NCBI RefSeq assembly: GCF_018873765.1
Contig: NC_057925.1
Location: 15,077,568-15,141,567 of the forward strand
Origin: Telopea speciosissima
Taxonomy: Eukaryota > Streptophyta > Magnoliopsida > Proteales > Proteaceae
Length of the DNA stretch: 64,000 bases
Reading direction: 5' to 3'
The notes under the pieces were generated by a model. That model saw only the letters and a program-made list of their open reading frames with translations, ran no database searches and was not told where the DNA came from. The translations under genes and the position numbers were made by a program. This document shows, piece by piece, positions 22,987 to 35,400 of the stretch (within the stretch, counting starts at the first letter, position 1; each line of letters starts with the position of its first letter).

Positions 22987-24039
22987 TCCTGCTCTTGTAG
23001 CACTTCTCCTCCCCCGGCCCCCTTCTAAGTATCTTCTTATAATCTCTTGTTTCCCATCTGTTCTCATGGGAAGCAAGCATAGGTGAGAGGACAACCAAAG
23101 CTGCAATATCATCATTTGGGTTCTCACAGATCCAGTCCTCCTTGCTTCTCTCTGTTGCTGGTGAGTTTCACTCTCTGGATTTAATGTTTTGATGGTAGAG
23201 AACGATCTCGAAGGTTAATTTTTTTTACTGTTCAGTTTCGTCTTTACGCTTGATCATGCTTTGGGGTTTCTTGTTTTGTAGGTTGAAGGTGTTTCTATTA
23301 ATTTTTTGCTAGTTGGGTTTTATGAGTTATTTTGTGTTCTCTTGATTCTGATCAGTGATCACAATTTTGTTCTGGGTTCTTTTTAATGAATATTCTGTTT
23401 GTGTTTTGGTTTAATTGCAGTTTGATTTTAATTTGAGAAGTTGTGTCTCCTCTCACCATCTTGCTTTGACGGAGTACCCTACGCCGCTGTGACCATCACA
23501 CCACGGGAGAAGTTCTCTGCAGTGCCTTTCACCATCTCTGCATTAGTCAGAGTACCCTCTCGCTGTAACCATCACTCCATTTTTATTTCCTATAACAATT
23601 TATGCTTCTAATGGGCAGCATGGATGAGCCTCTCACCATCTATTTGCTGAATGTTTCTTATACAGATAATTATTGTTTGATCAGCTCAATTGATTAGTGT
23701 CTCTGGGAGATGGATTACATCTTCAAATCTATGCTTCAAATTCCTTTACCTTTCCATGCACTTGAACCAATTGAAAATGGAACCCTGAAGCTCAGGACAA
23801 AACTTTGGATGTAGCATGGTAGTGTACATACCAAAAATTTCATTAGCAATTAGAAGGCTAGTGGGGAAGAGTTCTTGACGCTCCTCTAGGGTAGTATGAC
23901 TCCCAAAAGGTCATGTCTATGGCATGTAAGACAGTTTGACTAAATTCTATTGTCTTTGTGTAAATGAAGCTTTGCATTCTACATATCAGCCGCGTCAATA
24001 AATATTTTCTTTACTAAAAAAGAAAGACACTCCTCTAGG
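22987..24039. other. Intergenic, no gene seen
   Basis: Contains a loose internal duplication around 23450-23590 (phrases CTCACCATCT, GAGTACCCT and GTGACCATCAC or GTAACCATCAC recur). No coding exon was supported. Confidence 0.35.
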
Positions 24040-24048
24040 GACATATCT

Positions 24049-24232
24049 GGAAAATTATCTCTTTCAGGTCCTTGTCTGGCCCAGTTCCCTCAGTGCCTGT
24101 AATAAGGGGGATAGACCCCACCGGGGCAGAGTGTTCGAGCAGGGGTAGGGTGTTCCTTGGCATCCTCCCCCCCTCTTATTACAAACACTGGAGGAATTGG
24201 GCTGGGCAGGGAACTGGAGGGGATAGAGATCC
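24049..24232. mobile_element. Mutator-like MITE (family A), copy 3, with perfect 9-bp target duplication
   Basis: 184-bp foldback. The left arm (CCAGTTCCCTCAGTGCCTGT, then AATAAGGGGG) is mirrored by the right arm, which in reverse complement reads CCAATTCCTCCAGTGTTTGT, then AATAAGAGGGG. The flanks are a perfect 9-bp repeat GACATATCT at 24040-24048 and 24233-24241. The 9-bp duplication and long inverted repeats indicate a Mutator-like non-autonomous element. It has no coding capacity. Confidence 0.85.
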
Positions 24233-24344
24233 GACATATCTTCGTGATACTGCATAGACAATCACATCCTATTTTATTTTATGTTTTTTCAAACGTAGGA
24301 GTAAAAATTGATTTCATAATCTAATCTTTAGTACTAACCACAAG

Positions 24345-24625
24345 AATTTAGCTCGTCTCTAGGGAGCCCAGCATGCCCAGGGTGCTGCCAACCGTTGGGC
24401 TATGCCGCATACATCCCTAGGTGTGCACCGAGATGTATGCGGCACAGCTCAACCATTGGATGCCCCCTGGACGCAGGCTTCCCTGGAGACAAGCTAAATT
24501 CTTTAGGGATCAGGATTGGAATTTAACTCGTCTACAGGGAACCCAGCACGTCCAGGGTGCTGCCAGCCGTTGGGTTGTGTCGCATGCATCCCTAGGCGTG
24601 CGCCAAGATGTGTGCAGCACAATAC
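24345..24625. repeat. Long foldback element plus a partial second copy
   Basis: The stretch 24345-24511 is a near-complete palindrome. It starts GAATTTAGCTCGTCTCTAGG and ends with the inverse CCTGGAGACAAGCTAAATTC; inside, ATGCCGCATACATC pairs with GATGTATGCGGCA. A one-armed copy follows at 24527-24625 (GGAATTTAACTCGTCTACAG, then GTCGCATGCATCCCTAGG). It looks like a MITE/foldback element inserted or duplicated next to its own relative. The superfamily is unknown. Confidence 0.7.
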
Positions 24626-25106
24626 TTTATTTTTATCTTGTGCTTCAGTTTCAATTGAGTTGATATATTAATTGATTGACCATTAGTAACCTAACCTCTT
24701 AACCATACTCTGGTCAGACCATGTGAAATCAATCATAGCCCTATCATTTAATCAAGATTTGGCCTACCCATACAGGGTTCTAGGCCCATAAAAACCTAGG
24801 TAGCGACTCTTTTTTTTTTTTTAATTGTGCATCCCCCGCACTATATCATGTTTCTTCACATTTGAGTCGCTAAAGAGGGATCAACCCGAACAAGGCGCTC
24901 CCGACACCCGCAAAGTGTCCATCGCCCAAGTTGAAACACTTAGAAATAGAAGCGATGTTCCTATCGAAACTAGAAACATAATAATAGTCATTTAAAACTA
25001 TTGTTCCAACATCATCTAAATTTTAAAAAATAGTGCAGATAGTAACAACATTGGCCTCAGCTTCAATCCCTATTCTAAGTTGTATCTCATTTTGCCGAAG
25101 CCTTAT

Positions 25107-25381
25107 TGTCTCCTTGAACCCATGTAACACATTTTTTTTTTTTTTTGGTAATAGGAAATTCATTTATTTGAGCGAGAAAGACGCATAATATCCGAATTAC
25201 AAATATCAACAACCAAGAGGTGGTTTCCGGCCAAACTGTCCTACTTGCACAAGACAGGGTATACCTGGCCAGGGATTCAGCCACACTGTTAATCTCACTG
25301 GGAATGTAGTGAAATTTACAGGAGACAAAGTAGGATGAGAGATGAAAAATGTCCTGTCTCCTTGAACCCATGTAACACATT
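25107..25381 (-). mobile_element. 5'-truncated LINE insertion with 27-bp target-site duplication
   Basis: A perfect 27-bp direct repeat (from TGTCTCCTTGAACCCATG to ACACATT) lies at 25107-25133 and 25355-25381. Between them is 221 bp. On the minus strand it encodes the C-terminal end of a LINE RNase H-like domain (FHYIPSEINSVAESLARY, then TVWPETTSWL) and ends in a poly(A) tail, seen as a T-run at 25134-25146. Long target duplication, poly(A) and 5' truncation are the marks of target-primed reverse transcription. The perfect duplication suggests a recent event. Confidence 0.92.
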
Positions 25382-25771
25382 ACAAACACGTTTAGTGGAT
25401 CTAAAGTACACACACAATGAGTCAATTAGTCTCACCAACATATTGGATTCGATTCGATTATGACATAAATTTCAGAAATACCTTCAGCTTCAGTCTTCTA
25501 GGGCTTCTTTGGCAAGGTTGCCAAGTAAGCATAAAAATTATGCTTTCAGTATCCTGACTTGTTATAGTGAAAACAATTTTCTTTGTCAGATTTCTTTTTA
25601 ATCTAACCAGCTTTTACTTTATAGATCTTTCCCTTCTTCCCCTTTTTATTCATCGTCTTCTTTTTTCCTTAGGCTTAGAATATTTGACATCAATAAACAT
25701 CATCAATGGTTTCTCCATCATCTCAAGCCTCTGTCTCTCTCAACATGTTGCTTAACTGGCGGTAAGTTGGA

Positions 25772-25880
25772 ACCATGGTTTGAGGAATCGGTATTGGATC
25801 AGCCGGATCAGACAACTCGTATTGATATCGGTAGAGATTGATACTGATTCCTGGCCGATCCTGTATCGGTGAGTTGGTAA
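25772..25880. repeat. CGAT-rich foldback repeat (family B), copy 3, partial
   Basis: GGAACCATGGTTTGAGGAAT, then CGGTATTGGATCAGCCGGAT, matches the left end of the copy at 22562 (CATGGTTTGAGGTATCGGAT). It continues with ATATCGGTAGAGATTGATAC and CTGGCCGATCCTGTATCGG. Only one arm is clear, so it is truncated or diverged. Confidence 0.5.
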
Positions 25881-26454
25881 GGACAAGGGTCAAAATGTAA
25901 CAAAAAAACCTAGGTTTTTTAAGAACAAATGTAACAGCTTCTTGTCCTTTATAAGAGTACTGGTTCTCATTCTTTCTCATTGCACCCTCAAGAGGAACCT
26001 ACATAACATTTCACCTAGATTTTAAAATATTAAAGGTAAAAAGGAAACACTTCTAAGGATAATTAATTCACACGAGCACATATGATCTGTATTACAGGCA
26101 CATATTGACTACAGAAGAAATATTACAAAAATTTAATGGTTGGAAGGGGGGGGGTGTTGAGATGTGAAGTGATAAAACCTACAGAATATTTGGTGGGCAA
26201 GTATGCAGAAAGATCTTGGTCTGTTTCACAAGAAGCTTCTCAGGTAGATCTAATCACAATATACTTTACAATGTCAGCCACATGACTTCCTTCAATTTCT
26301 CCCCATTCTTTCAGCACTGAAGATCAGAGAGTTTGATTCAGAGTGTTGCATTCGTTCTGCGTATGCTATTTGTGGGGAAGAAGGCCATGAAAGCAAAGAA
26401 TAAGAAGAAAACAGACAAAGCCGCTATTGAACATAATGTAAGGGAAGCTCAACT
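25881..26454. other. 3' flank of the O-fucosyltransferase-like gene
   Basis: No exon seen. The sequence next to the stop codon (26455) should hold the 3' UTR of the minus-strand gene. A G-run of 9 lies near 26146. Confidence 0.4.
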
Positions 26455-29400
26455 TCACTCTTCCTCCGTCGTATGAACAGGTTTTTGCCAAATCTTAGTG
26501 TTCTTCTTTGGATCATCTGTCAAGCTGAGATCTGTATCATCTTCCTTGAATGTTCTAATGAAAGTTTTTGCTCCCATCATGATAAGCCTCTCTATCATAA
26601 ACAATTGGTAATTGTTCTCAACTACTGGATCCAAGATGCTGCTGTAGTTTGATGAATATGCCAAGCTGTACCTGCAGAAATTAGTATGTGACCTTGAGAT
26701 CAACTTCACTGTTCATGCTTGCAATTAAAAGCATTTCTACATGGTGCATAAAACTTAAGGCATATGAAAACAATATATTATCAAAAAAAAGGATTGATCT
26801 TTTAGAAATTAGACAACAGAAAAAGGATCCCCACGATGCCAGTGTGCAGATTCCACCCCACACAGGCTCACATTCCATGCCATGGAACCCACTCTCTCTC
26901 TCTCTCCATATTAAATGCCCCTGGTATACGAGCAGTTTTCGTTACACCTATTGGTGGGAAATCGGACTCTGGCATTGGGGAAAACCTGGCCCCCCCTAGA
27001 ATATATATATATATATATATATATACTCTCCGGATCATATACAACAATGTTTGGCCAATTTTGGGACCTATAATCACCAAAGTAAACAAAATAATTAAGG
27101 CGCCATTTGTTTCCACATGAAAAGCCGGAAAAGGACAATTCCTGAAAAATAGGCTTCTGCATTGTTTGCTTTTGATGTAAAATGGCCCCAACAAAAAGAC
27201 AACGAAAATTAAAGAGAAACTTCCTTACATGGAGCAAACTTTTCATGTAAAATATCATTTACATGGAAATTTTATTGAAAAAAAATAATAAATGAAGGGC
27301 CTTAAGAGAAATACCTGATAGAAAGAGGAGAAAAGAATCCTGGCATCCTCTCATTCGAAGCAATGAAAAGGGTGCGTCCTGGTTGGACCCATTTTTCAAT
27401 TCTCTGAAGGATAAACTCAGGACGAGTATCCCTGTCAAGATGAGGATGGAGGCTCCTGTCAACACCAAATCTATCTTTCCTAGTTTTTATCTTATCACCT
27501 CGACGAACATGGATGGCATCATAATCACCAAGAAGCCCCTTAATCTGTGGAATTTATATGGATTGAGAAATGAAATGGTTGAGAACAGCAGATATGAAAC
27601 GAATGTAAAGCCCTTGTAGTCGAGCTCACTCACACACTACAGGACATGTGAATAGAACAGCATGACAAATATGAGACTGCATGATAAACATCCGGACTAA
27701 AATAAACAAGATTTTATGAACTAAGCATGCAGTGTATTCAACAACTCACTTAAATCTTCAACCTCTATGTTAAGTTCATTCAAGCCATTTCCTTCCCAAT
27801 TTGAATTTGGAGATTTTATTGTTGAATTTATAGTGCCACACAAGATAAAGAAAACCTCAGTCAAAAGCGCAACATAATGGTCAAAGGCCTGGAGCATATA
27901 AATACTCTAAACAGCCCACCTTTTGGCTGAGCTGTCAGCAAAGACAGTACTTATCCCAATATTTAAAATAAAAAAAAAAATCAGCAGCCAACGAGTAAAA
28001 GATCTAGCTTTCCAAAAGAATGTAAAATTTCTAAGAAGTCACACAACCACCTAGTACTCCTAATAGAGTGTAATACCTCAAACATCCAGCAGCAACCGTA
28101 AGTACTCAAGGGAGACAGAATCTCAAACCAAGAACATTATTTTTTAATTAATAACTATGGTTACATAAAATAAGCTAGATGGCTATACCAGTGAATCCTG
28201 AGTAGATCATAACAATTAATAGCTCAAAATTCCAAAAATACCCCACCCCGCCAACAGCAGCCAAGGACTGGTTATCCCACATGATCCTATAAAAGTTGAG
28301 ACTATTCAAATTCAAGACATGGCTTCACGTGTTCATTAATCTAACGCCGTGAAATGGCCAACCACACGAATCTAACTGAATTGTTAATTTTAAAGCATTT
28401 TCAACTTAGATTTTTAAGGCTAGTCACACAACTTTTGAAAGCCACATATAGGTCACAAAAAATGTCAGAAATATTGCAGTTCGGATTCCTGCTCAAGCTA
28501 TATTGCTCAACAAACCATGGGGAACCCTTTGAAGGGCTCACTCTAAACAAAGGTTTACAGTCAATTTGTGTATGGCATAGTTGTCAAGGCATCGCCTAGG
28601 CAACACCTAGGCATCCAGGCACCTTGGTTGCGTAGGCAAGGTGCCTTGGCCGCCTTGTTGGTGTCACCTTGCTTCCAAGCCTCCTCTTCGAGTTCTTGTT
28701 TTTTATTTTATTGTTCTGAAATTTCCTGCAAATCTGAGAACCAATCGGAATATTTACTGTTGCTGGACCTGAAGTTTGCAATCATCTTGTGGACCGGTTA
28801 TCACTTGTGACTGGTCTACATTATTTTGGTATCAGATCCATGGAGGGACGGCAGATGCAGTCAAAGGTTGCTGAATTCTACTTCCCATTGAAGGATGCTC
28901 GTGCAAGTCTAATTCGACATCTCTACCAAAATCGTGGATAAGTTTTTTTGTTCAAGCAGGGGAGAATTGATGCAGATAAGTCACCTAAAGGGCTTATTTT
29001 ATTGGAAATAAGCCTTGGATTTGAGTTATGTAGGTGTTAGGCCTTTAATTCCATGGGATTTCATGGTAATGGGCCACTTTAATGGGCTTAAAATATGGGT
29101 AGAAAGTAGGAAAACGGGATTTACTTCATTGGTTTAGTCAGTCATGTTTTGAGTCAATTTCTTTCATTGATTTAGTTTCCTAGTCAGTTTATGTTACCTT
29201 ATTAGTTAAGGATTGAGTTAGGCCTTTCATTTTTAGTGTTTGAGTCTGCTTTTTTAGTCTTCTATATAAGTTTCTAAGAGCCTACAACCTTGTACACGAA
29301 TTTTGAATTAATGAGATTGAGAAAGAATAAAAAACATAGCTTTGTGCTTTGCTCTATGAGAGAGTTTGGTGAGAGAGCCTAGTCTAAGAGACACTACCCT

Positions 29401-32400
29401 ATCTTCTCCTTCCCTTCTTCGATTTCTTGTTTTTTATTTTATTGTTCTGAAATTTCCTGCAAATCTGAGAACCGATCGAAGTATTTACTGTTGCTGGACC
29501 TGAAGTTTGCAATCCTCTAGTGTACTCATTATCACTTGCGACTGGTCTATATTACTTAGCCTACCAAATTAGAGGCCGGAAGGCGTTGGGGATAGGGAGA
29601 GACCCAAACCATCTTCTATTCTAATTTAGTGCTTCCATTAGAAGTTTACTCCCCTCTGAATCCTTGTTGTTTGGTTTGGTATTAGTTAGAATCAAAAGTG
29701 TTAGGAAATTGCGAATCTTGTCCTAAATCCTCATGGGATTTGGGATCAAGGTGGGAGAGCTCGATTGAATGTTTCGAATCTCGTTTCCGTGAGTACTGCT
29801 TGAAAAGTTGAAGGTTGGAGAAGAAAACATTGATATTTTACAAATAAGACCCTTAATTGCTGATTTAGTCAATTAGTCCTCATATTCTCAAACTTATTTC
29901 TGTTTTACCCTATCTTTATTTTAACTTCCAGAATTGTCCTTATCACTTTAGAGCTAACTCCTGACTTGTTCCATATTTTATTACCTTCCTCTTAAGGGCC
30001 TGATTTGTCTCGACAATTACAGAATTGTCATTACCTTCTTATACTGGGATTCTTGTCTTTTGGGTGGGCCCATAGTGACCCAAATTTAGGGTTTTGAAAC
30101 CTTGGGTTGCATTAACCCAAGGTTTATTGTAAATGCCTAGTTGATCTTAGTTGGGATTGGGATTTATTTTCAACCACTTTATTGCATTGCAATACCCTTG
30201 TGAGTAGTTGCTCATTAGGCGTTTGATAAAAAGCCTAGACGAACTTAGGTACTCACGATTGAGCCTGTGAATGTTTGGGATAGTTGCCCTTCATCTTTGT
30301 ACGATCAATGACCAAAGCCATATCTGTTGTTGTAGTGTTAGAGAGTATTTATGCAAATATGAAACCTAATATCGGTATTGCGATATGGATGTAGGCCTAT
30401 TGCCGAACCACTTATATTTGTGTGTTGTGGTTTGTTTCTTGTATCTTGTGAATGTTGTGTTATGTGCAAAGTGGGTGTGTTACTTCAGGTAGGCCTAACC
30501 AATCTTGGTGGTAGGCGGGAGTACACACGAACTGTAGCTGGCCAATGGAGTACCCCAACCAGTGGTGTTTTGATTGTTTCATTTCAGCTCTTGGCAGCCA
30601 GTGTGTGTGCAGAGATTAGTTGACAGTCAGTGGGGACTCAATTTTTGGGAAAGAATTTCTGGAGACTACTGATTCACCCCCCCCCCCTCTCAATAGTGAA
30701 ACCTAGTACAAGAAGTGGTATCAAAGCCACTACTCAATGAGGCTTTAATCAGCAGCTGAGTGATCCCAAGGATAGAACACGGTTTTAGGAGAGAGGATTG
30801 ACACCTGAGTTCAATGGCAGCAATTATGCAATAAGGAGAAGAAGAATGGAGTTCTTAAACTTATTGGGCTATAAAATTTGGGAGGTAGTTGACAAAGGTT
30901 GTGGAACTTCCAAGAAACAAGTCAAGATGGGCACTAAGGCAAGACAAGAAAATTTAGATGGTTTGGTGGATAGTATTAGAACTCAAGTGAGTGGATGCAA
31001 AACTTCAAAGTCCATGTGGGACAGATTACAAAAGCTATATGGAGAGTAGTCTAGCATTAAGATTGACCAGTCAATTGTTTCAATGTCATAAATGCCTATC
31101 ATGTCATCAAATGTATGTTTTATTGGCTCGTCAATGAGTGAGGAGGAAGAACCATCATCCAGAGGTTCTAATGAGACAGAGCACCAGGTTGAAGATATGT
31201 ACATAGTTTCTAATGATGAAGATGTGGAAGGAGTAGTGGACTTGGAAGCTGAATTAGTTTCAGCTCTTGATGACCTTGATGATGAGAGAGAACCTTCGTA
31301 GTCTCCAGAGATCTCAAATGTGCAGAAGATACCATATACAATTTGAAAACTCAAGATAGGGAGTTGAGGTTCATTGTTTAAACACTTGAAGCTCAGATCA
31401 TCAGAAGGAATGAGAGGTGTTGCATGCTTGAAGAAGAGAACTTCACTTTGAGGGTACAACTGTCAGACTTTGAGAAACCCTATCCTTCACAAGTAGTAGA
31501 TGGCAGATGTGATGCACATGTTGTTGAGACACTTGAAGCCAAGCTTTCCAAGCTCAATGTGATCTACACCAAACTTTAGTCAGAAAACTAAAAGCAAAAG
31601 TGACAGATTTCCAACAAATAGAATTCATAAGCTTGGAAGTGCAAATTGAAGATATTGAAGCAAAACTCAACTCAAGTGTTGAGAAATGTAGTGGAATGGA
31701 AGAGGAGATTATTGCACTTAGAGCATAGTTGGTACAGTCAAACAAGGCAAAGCAGAAAGGCAAGGGTGTGTTTGAGACGTCTACAGGCAATGATGAGATG
31801 AGATGTCAGTTACCACACGATATACAGAGACTGGTTAGCACAGTTGAGTCAGTGGATATAGTTGAGTAGGACCAATCTAGGTCAAGTAATGGGGGTAAAT
31901 TTGTCCAATCCAATAAGACTAACCATGCAAGGCAAAGACAAAGTGTATGGCCAGGCAGGAGTTTTGGACAGACATGGCTTTACCCAGGTCACTAACCAGA
32001 GACAGGTGAGTAAGCTGATAGGTTAAGCTGTGAAGAGAGGTATTGAGTAGATTGGCAGAGTTGGAGGATTTGGAAGACTTGACAGAGTCATCCATCAGAT
32101 GCACAGAGCCACAGACAGATGGTTCCCACACCGTGACAGACCATTACCAAGGAGTAATTCTCAATTTTATGGGTATGGTCACAGGAGGTTGTTTGCACAC
32201 ATACAGAAGTCATTGTAGGGCTACAGATGTCACAAGTATGGACACATTGCTAGATATTGCATGAGTATGACTCCATACAGGCAACATAGGCAGCAGATAC
32301 AGACTCAGACTGATATGCACAGGTATAAAGGTGAAACAAGGAGAGAGAATCTTGTTATTTGTCTTCAATGTCATGAGTTTGGTCATTATGCCAGGAAATG

Positions 32401-35400
32401 CAAGAAGATGTCTCAAGTTAGCTTGATCAGTGTGTTAAAAAAGAGAGCAATTCAGAAGGCTCAAATAATTGTTGAGACACCAAAGCAGAAGACCAAGACT
32501 GTAATTGAACAGAATCTGGAGAGATAAGAATAGATCAGTTGCAGATATCCCTTCATTAGTGGCACGGGCAGATGTTAGTAGAGTTGGCAGTGCAACAGTT
32601 AGGTCTACAGTGGATCGGCTTGGTCAGAACTAGTGGAAGAAGCAGGTTGTTCACTAAAAAGGCAGTCAGAGTAGGAATTCCAAGATGCAATCACAACAGA
32701 AGCAGAAACAGACACCTAGGGTAGATACCTAGAGAGTGTGGAGAGAGACACATTGGAACAAGTGCAGTTTGAATCACCTCCCAGTCAGCATCCAAGTTGG
32801 GTATGGAAGCAAACACATTTCCCAAGCATTGATGTGCACACTGGTGCACATGGAGAGGGAGAGCTCACTAAATGACATTTTAGTGCCCCTAGGTGAACTC
32901 TGGTATTGTAGGAAGAGTTCTTGGTAAAAGTGCTTGAGGTCATCGCCTAATGGAGAATGCAGTCTTATTACAGTTTCTACAGGTTGTTGAGTTGTCATTA
33001 GATGATGAGATCTCAGTATGGCTCTGTCTGTGTGGATGTGTTGTCATTGTTGATGATATGAGTTGATGTACTCAGTATGTTGCAGATGTAGCAGAGCATG
33101 TGGTGGCATGTGAGTGTTGTTTTGTGCAGATAGCAGAGTCGATGTGTTGTGTATATGGCTTGAGTACTGAGTGAAGACCAGATGCATACAATAGGGGGAG
33201 CAGTGGAACTGTTATATTTCGCTTTGTCCGACTCAGGAGGACTCACTTGACAAGTTCTTTGGTACTAATGCCAAAGTGGAGAGAGATCATTAGTTCTATG
33301 GGATTGGTAAGATGCGGTGGGTACTCCCATAGGTGAGTCTTTGCAGGGAGCTTCCATGTAGGGGGAGTTTCAGTATCCTTTGGACTTATTGTCAAAGGGG
33401 GAGGGAGTGCCATATGCAAATGAGTGCAAATGAGTTATGTGTTCTTGTGTTGCATATCTGTGTGTTGCCAACAATTACAACAACACCAGTCATAGTCCAA
33501 CAAAATGTTAACACAACCTATAGGAGAATAGTTTCGATTAGTTAGGAACTTCTATTTTTAGGTTAAATCAAGAAATAATTACAGTGCAGTAGTACTTCCA
33601 ATTTTACTGTTTTATTAAATATTGGTTTTCTTCATTGTTTTGGTTATTTTAGTCTCAAAAAAGATTTTCTATTTTGAGAAGAAAAAAAAAACAAACAAAC
33701 AACTACAAAATAAGATAGGGCCCAAATTACAAATGAGATTTGTTCCCCCAGACTTGGCTAACTCATCAGCTAAGTTACTAGCAGTACACATCAGTTTTGC
33801 TACTTCACTTGCTATATTATTTATCTCCTTCCTTTATTCACATTATTCCTACACGCTAACCAGAATCTCTGTTTCTATCTAAACCCTGATTGTAATTCTT
33901 GTTATCAAAATTCTAGATATTATAACCACTTAGGAAAACTTAAACCACAAGGGTATGATTTTATGCTTAAAGGCCAAAACTTTCATACCCTTGGGTCACC
34001 ATTTGTGGGATTTGATATCCACTCCAGCATCTCAAAAAAAAAAAAGGGGGGGGGGTTGGGATGAACATGTTAACAGATAAGATTTATCTAAAAACGCGCT
34101 GATCATTTATTAGAAACAAAGGTGAGAAAACCAACCAAACTAAAAACTTGGGTGCTAACAAAACGAATAGAGTCACTTTAATTTTGTAAAATAAGCATTG
34201 GCCAGCCGTAAAGGCATTGTTAGCCACCTTCGATCCTGGTGGAAGAGAACACAAACATATGCAGGCATCCATCAAGCTAAAGTATGCAGTTAAACTCATC
34301 CACAGAAATGTTCAAAGAGCAAGAAACATATGGCCAATCAGAAAAAACCAAGAATTACAAAGTATTAGAACTTGAAAGTCAGCTTCAAGATAACACACCT
34401 TCTCTGCTGCATCTCTTAGTTTTGCAGCTGCCATTGAAGGTAGAAATGAATACGGCAACATTACAGCACTGCGGTTGTTTCGATCCTTGCACTCCATGAA
34501 CCTGGATGATTACTGTGATCAAGACCTATTCAAGAACTAGCAAGACTTTAACAATTTGGCCAAATAATCTACAGTTTTCTGAAGGGGCAGGGATGATTAA
34601 CTATGTTGAACTTTGACTCGGCCAGAATTCACAACAACCATCATCATGTTTTCTATGTAATAATTTCTGTACAAACCACATTACATTAAGTATGGCATGT
34701 TACCCAATCGAATTTATAATGTCTCAACTGTCAAACTGACTTATGATTGTATTGATTAGCCAAAACATTGTTTAATTCACAAATTCTGAAATGTTTCTCG
34801 AGTAAATGAAAACAAAACTATTTGGCCTTACATTACCTTAGCCTAGTTCTTGTAAACTGGCACAATAATTCTAGATCTTACAAAAAGGTACCATTTAGAG
34901 TTTACCATGACAGAGGACTCGCAGTGCGATTTATCAGCAAGAGATTCAAATATTGACTGCTGTTGAGTTCAGTCCGGCTTACTCCTTCCACATGGGCAAG
35001 CCCTCTAGCCCCCAACTTCATACTTGTTAAGAGTACCCGGTACCACATTTTTGAATTGTCCAGGATTACAGGCACTGTTTCAGATATCAGGTCCAAATCA
35101 TAAAAGGAATCCATTCCACAAGAGCTTGAAGTCCATCTACCATATCAGATAATATGGTTCAAAAATAAGTAAATAATTAAAAAAACGAAAATTTTGAAAC
35201 TAACTGTTCCAAATGTAGCTTCAGTTTTAGAACACAGAAATGATACATATATATTTCTGAAGCAAACCCACCTTTCCTCTGAACTTGCATTACTCAACTG
35301 ATGGAGAATACCCTTCTTATTGTGTATTGGATTAATGCACATCCTTGAAGGCATCACAAAAGTTCTGCAAATGAAATCAGAAAGTTTAATTTTCTATAAA

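Noticed and set aside
22361-23127. Overlapping open frames of 76-123 codons on both strands
   Set aside because: They fall in the GATCGG/CCGATC-rich foldback, where stop codons are rare on both strands because of word composition.
30798-31049. Plus-strand ORF as a host gene inside the intron
   Set aside because: The sequence FNGSNYAIRRRRMEFL directly after a primer site and LTR is copia gag, not a host gene.
33622-33882. Plus-strand 86-codon ORF, or a second LINE tail on the minus strand
   Set aside because: The minus-strand ADELAKSGG-like resemblance is too short and no target duplication was found; the plus frame has no motif.
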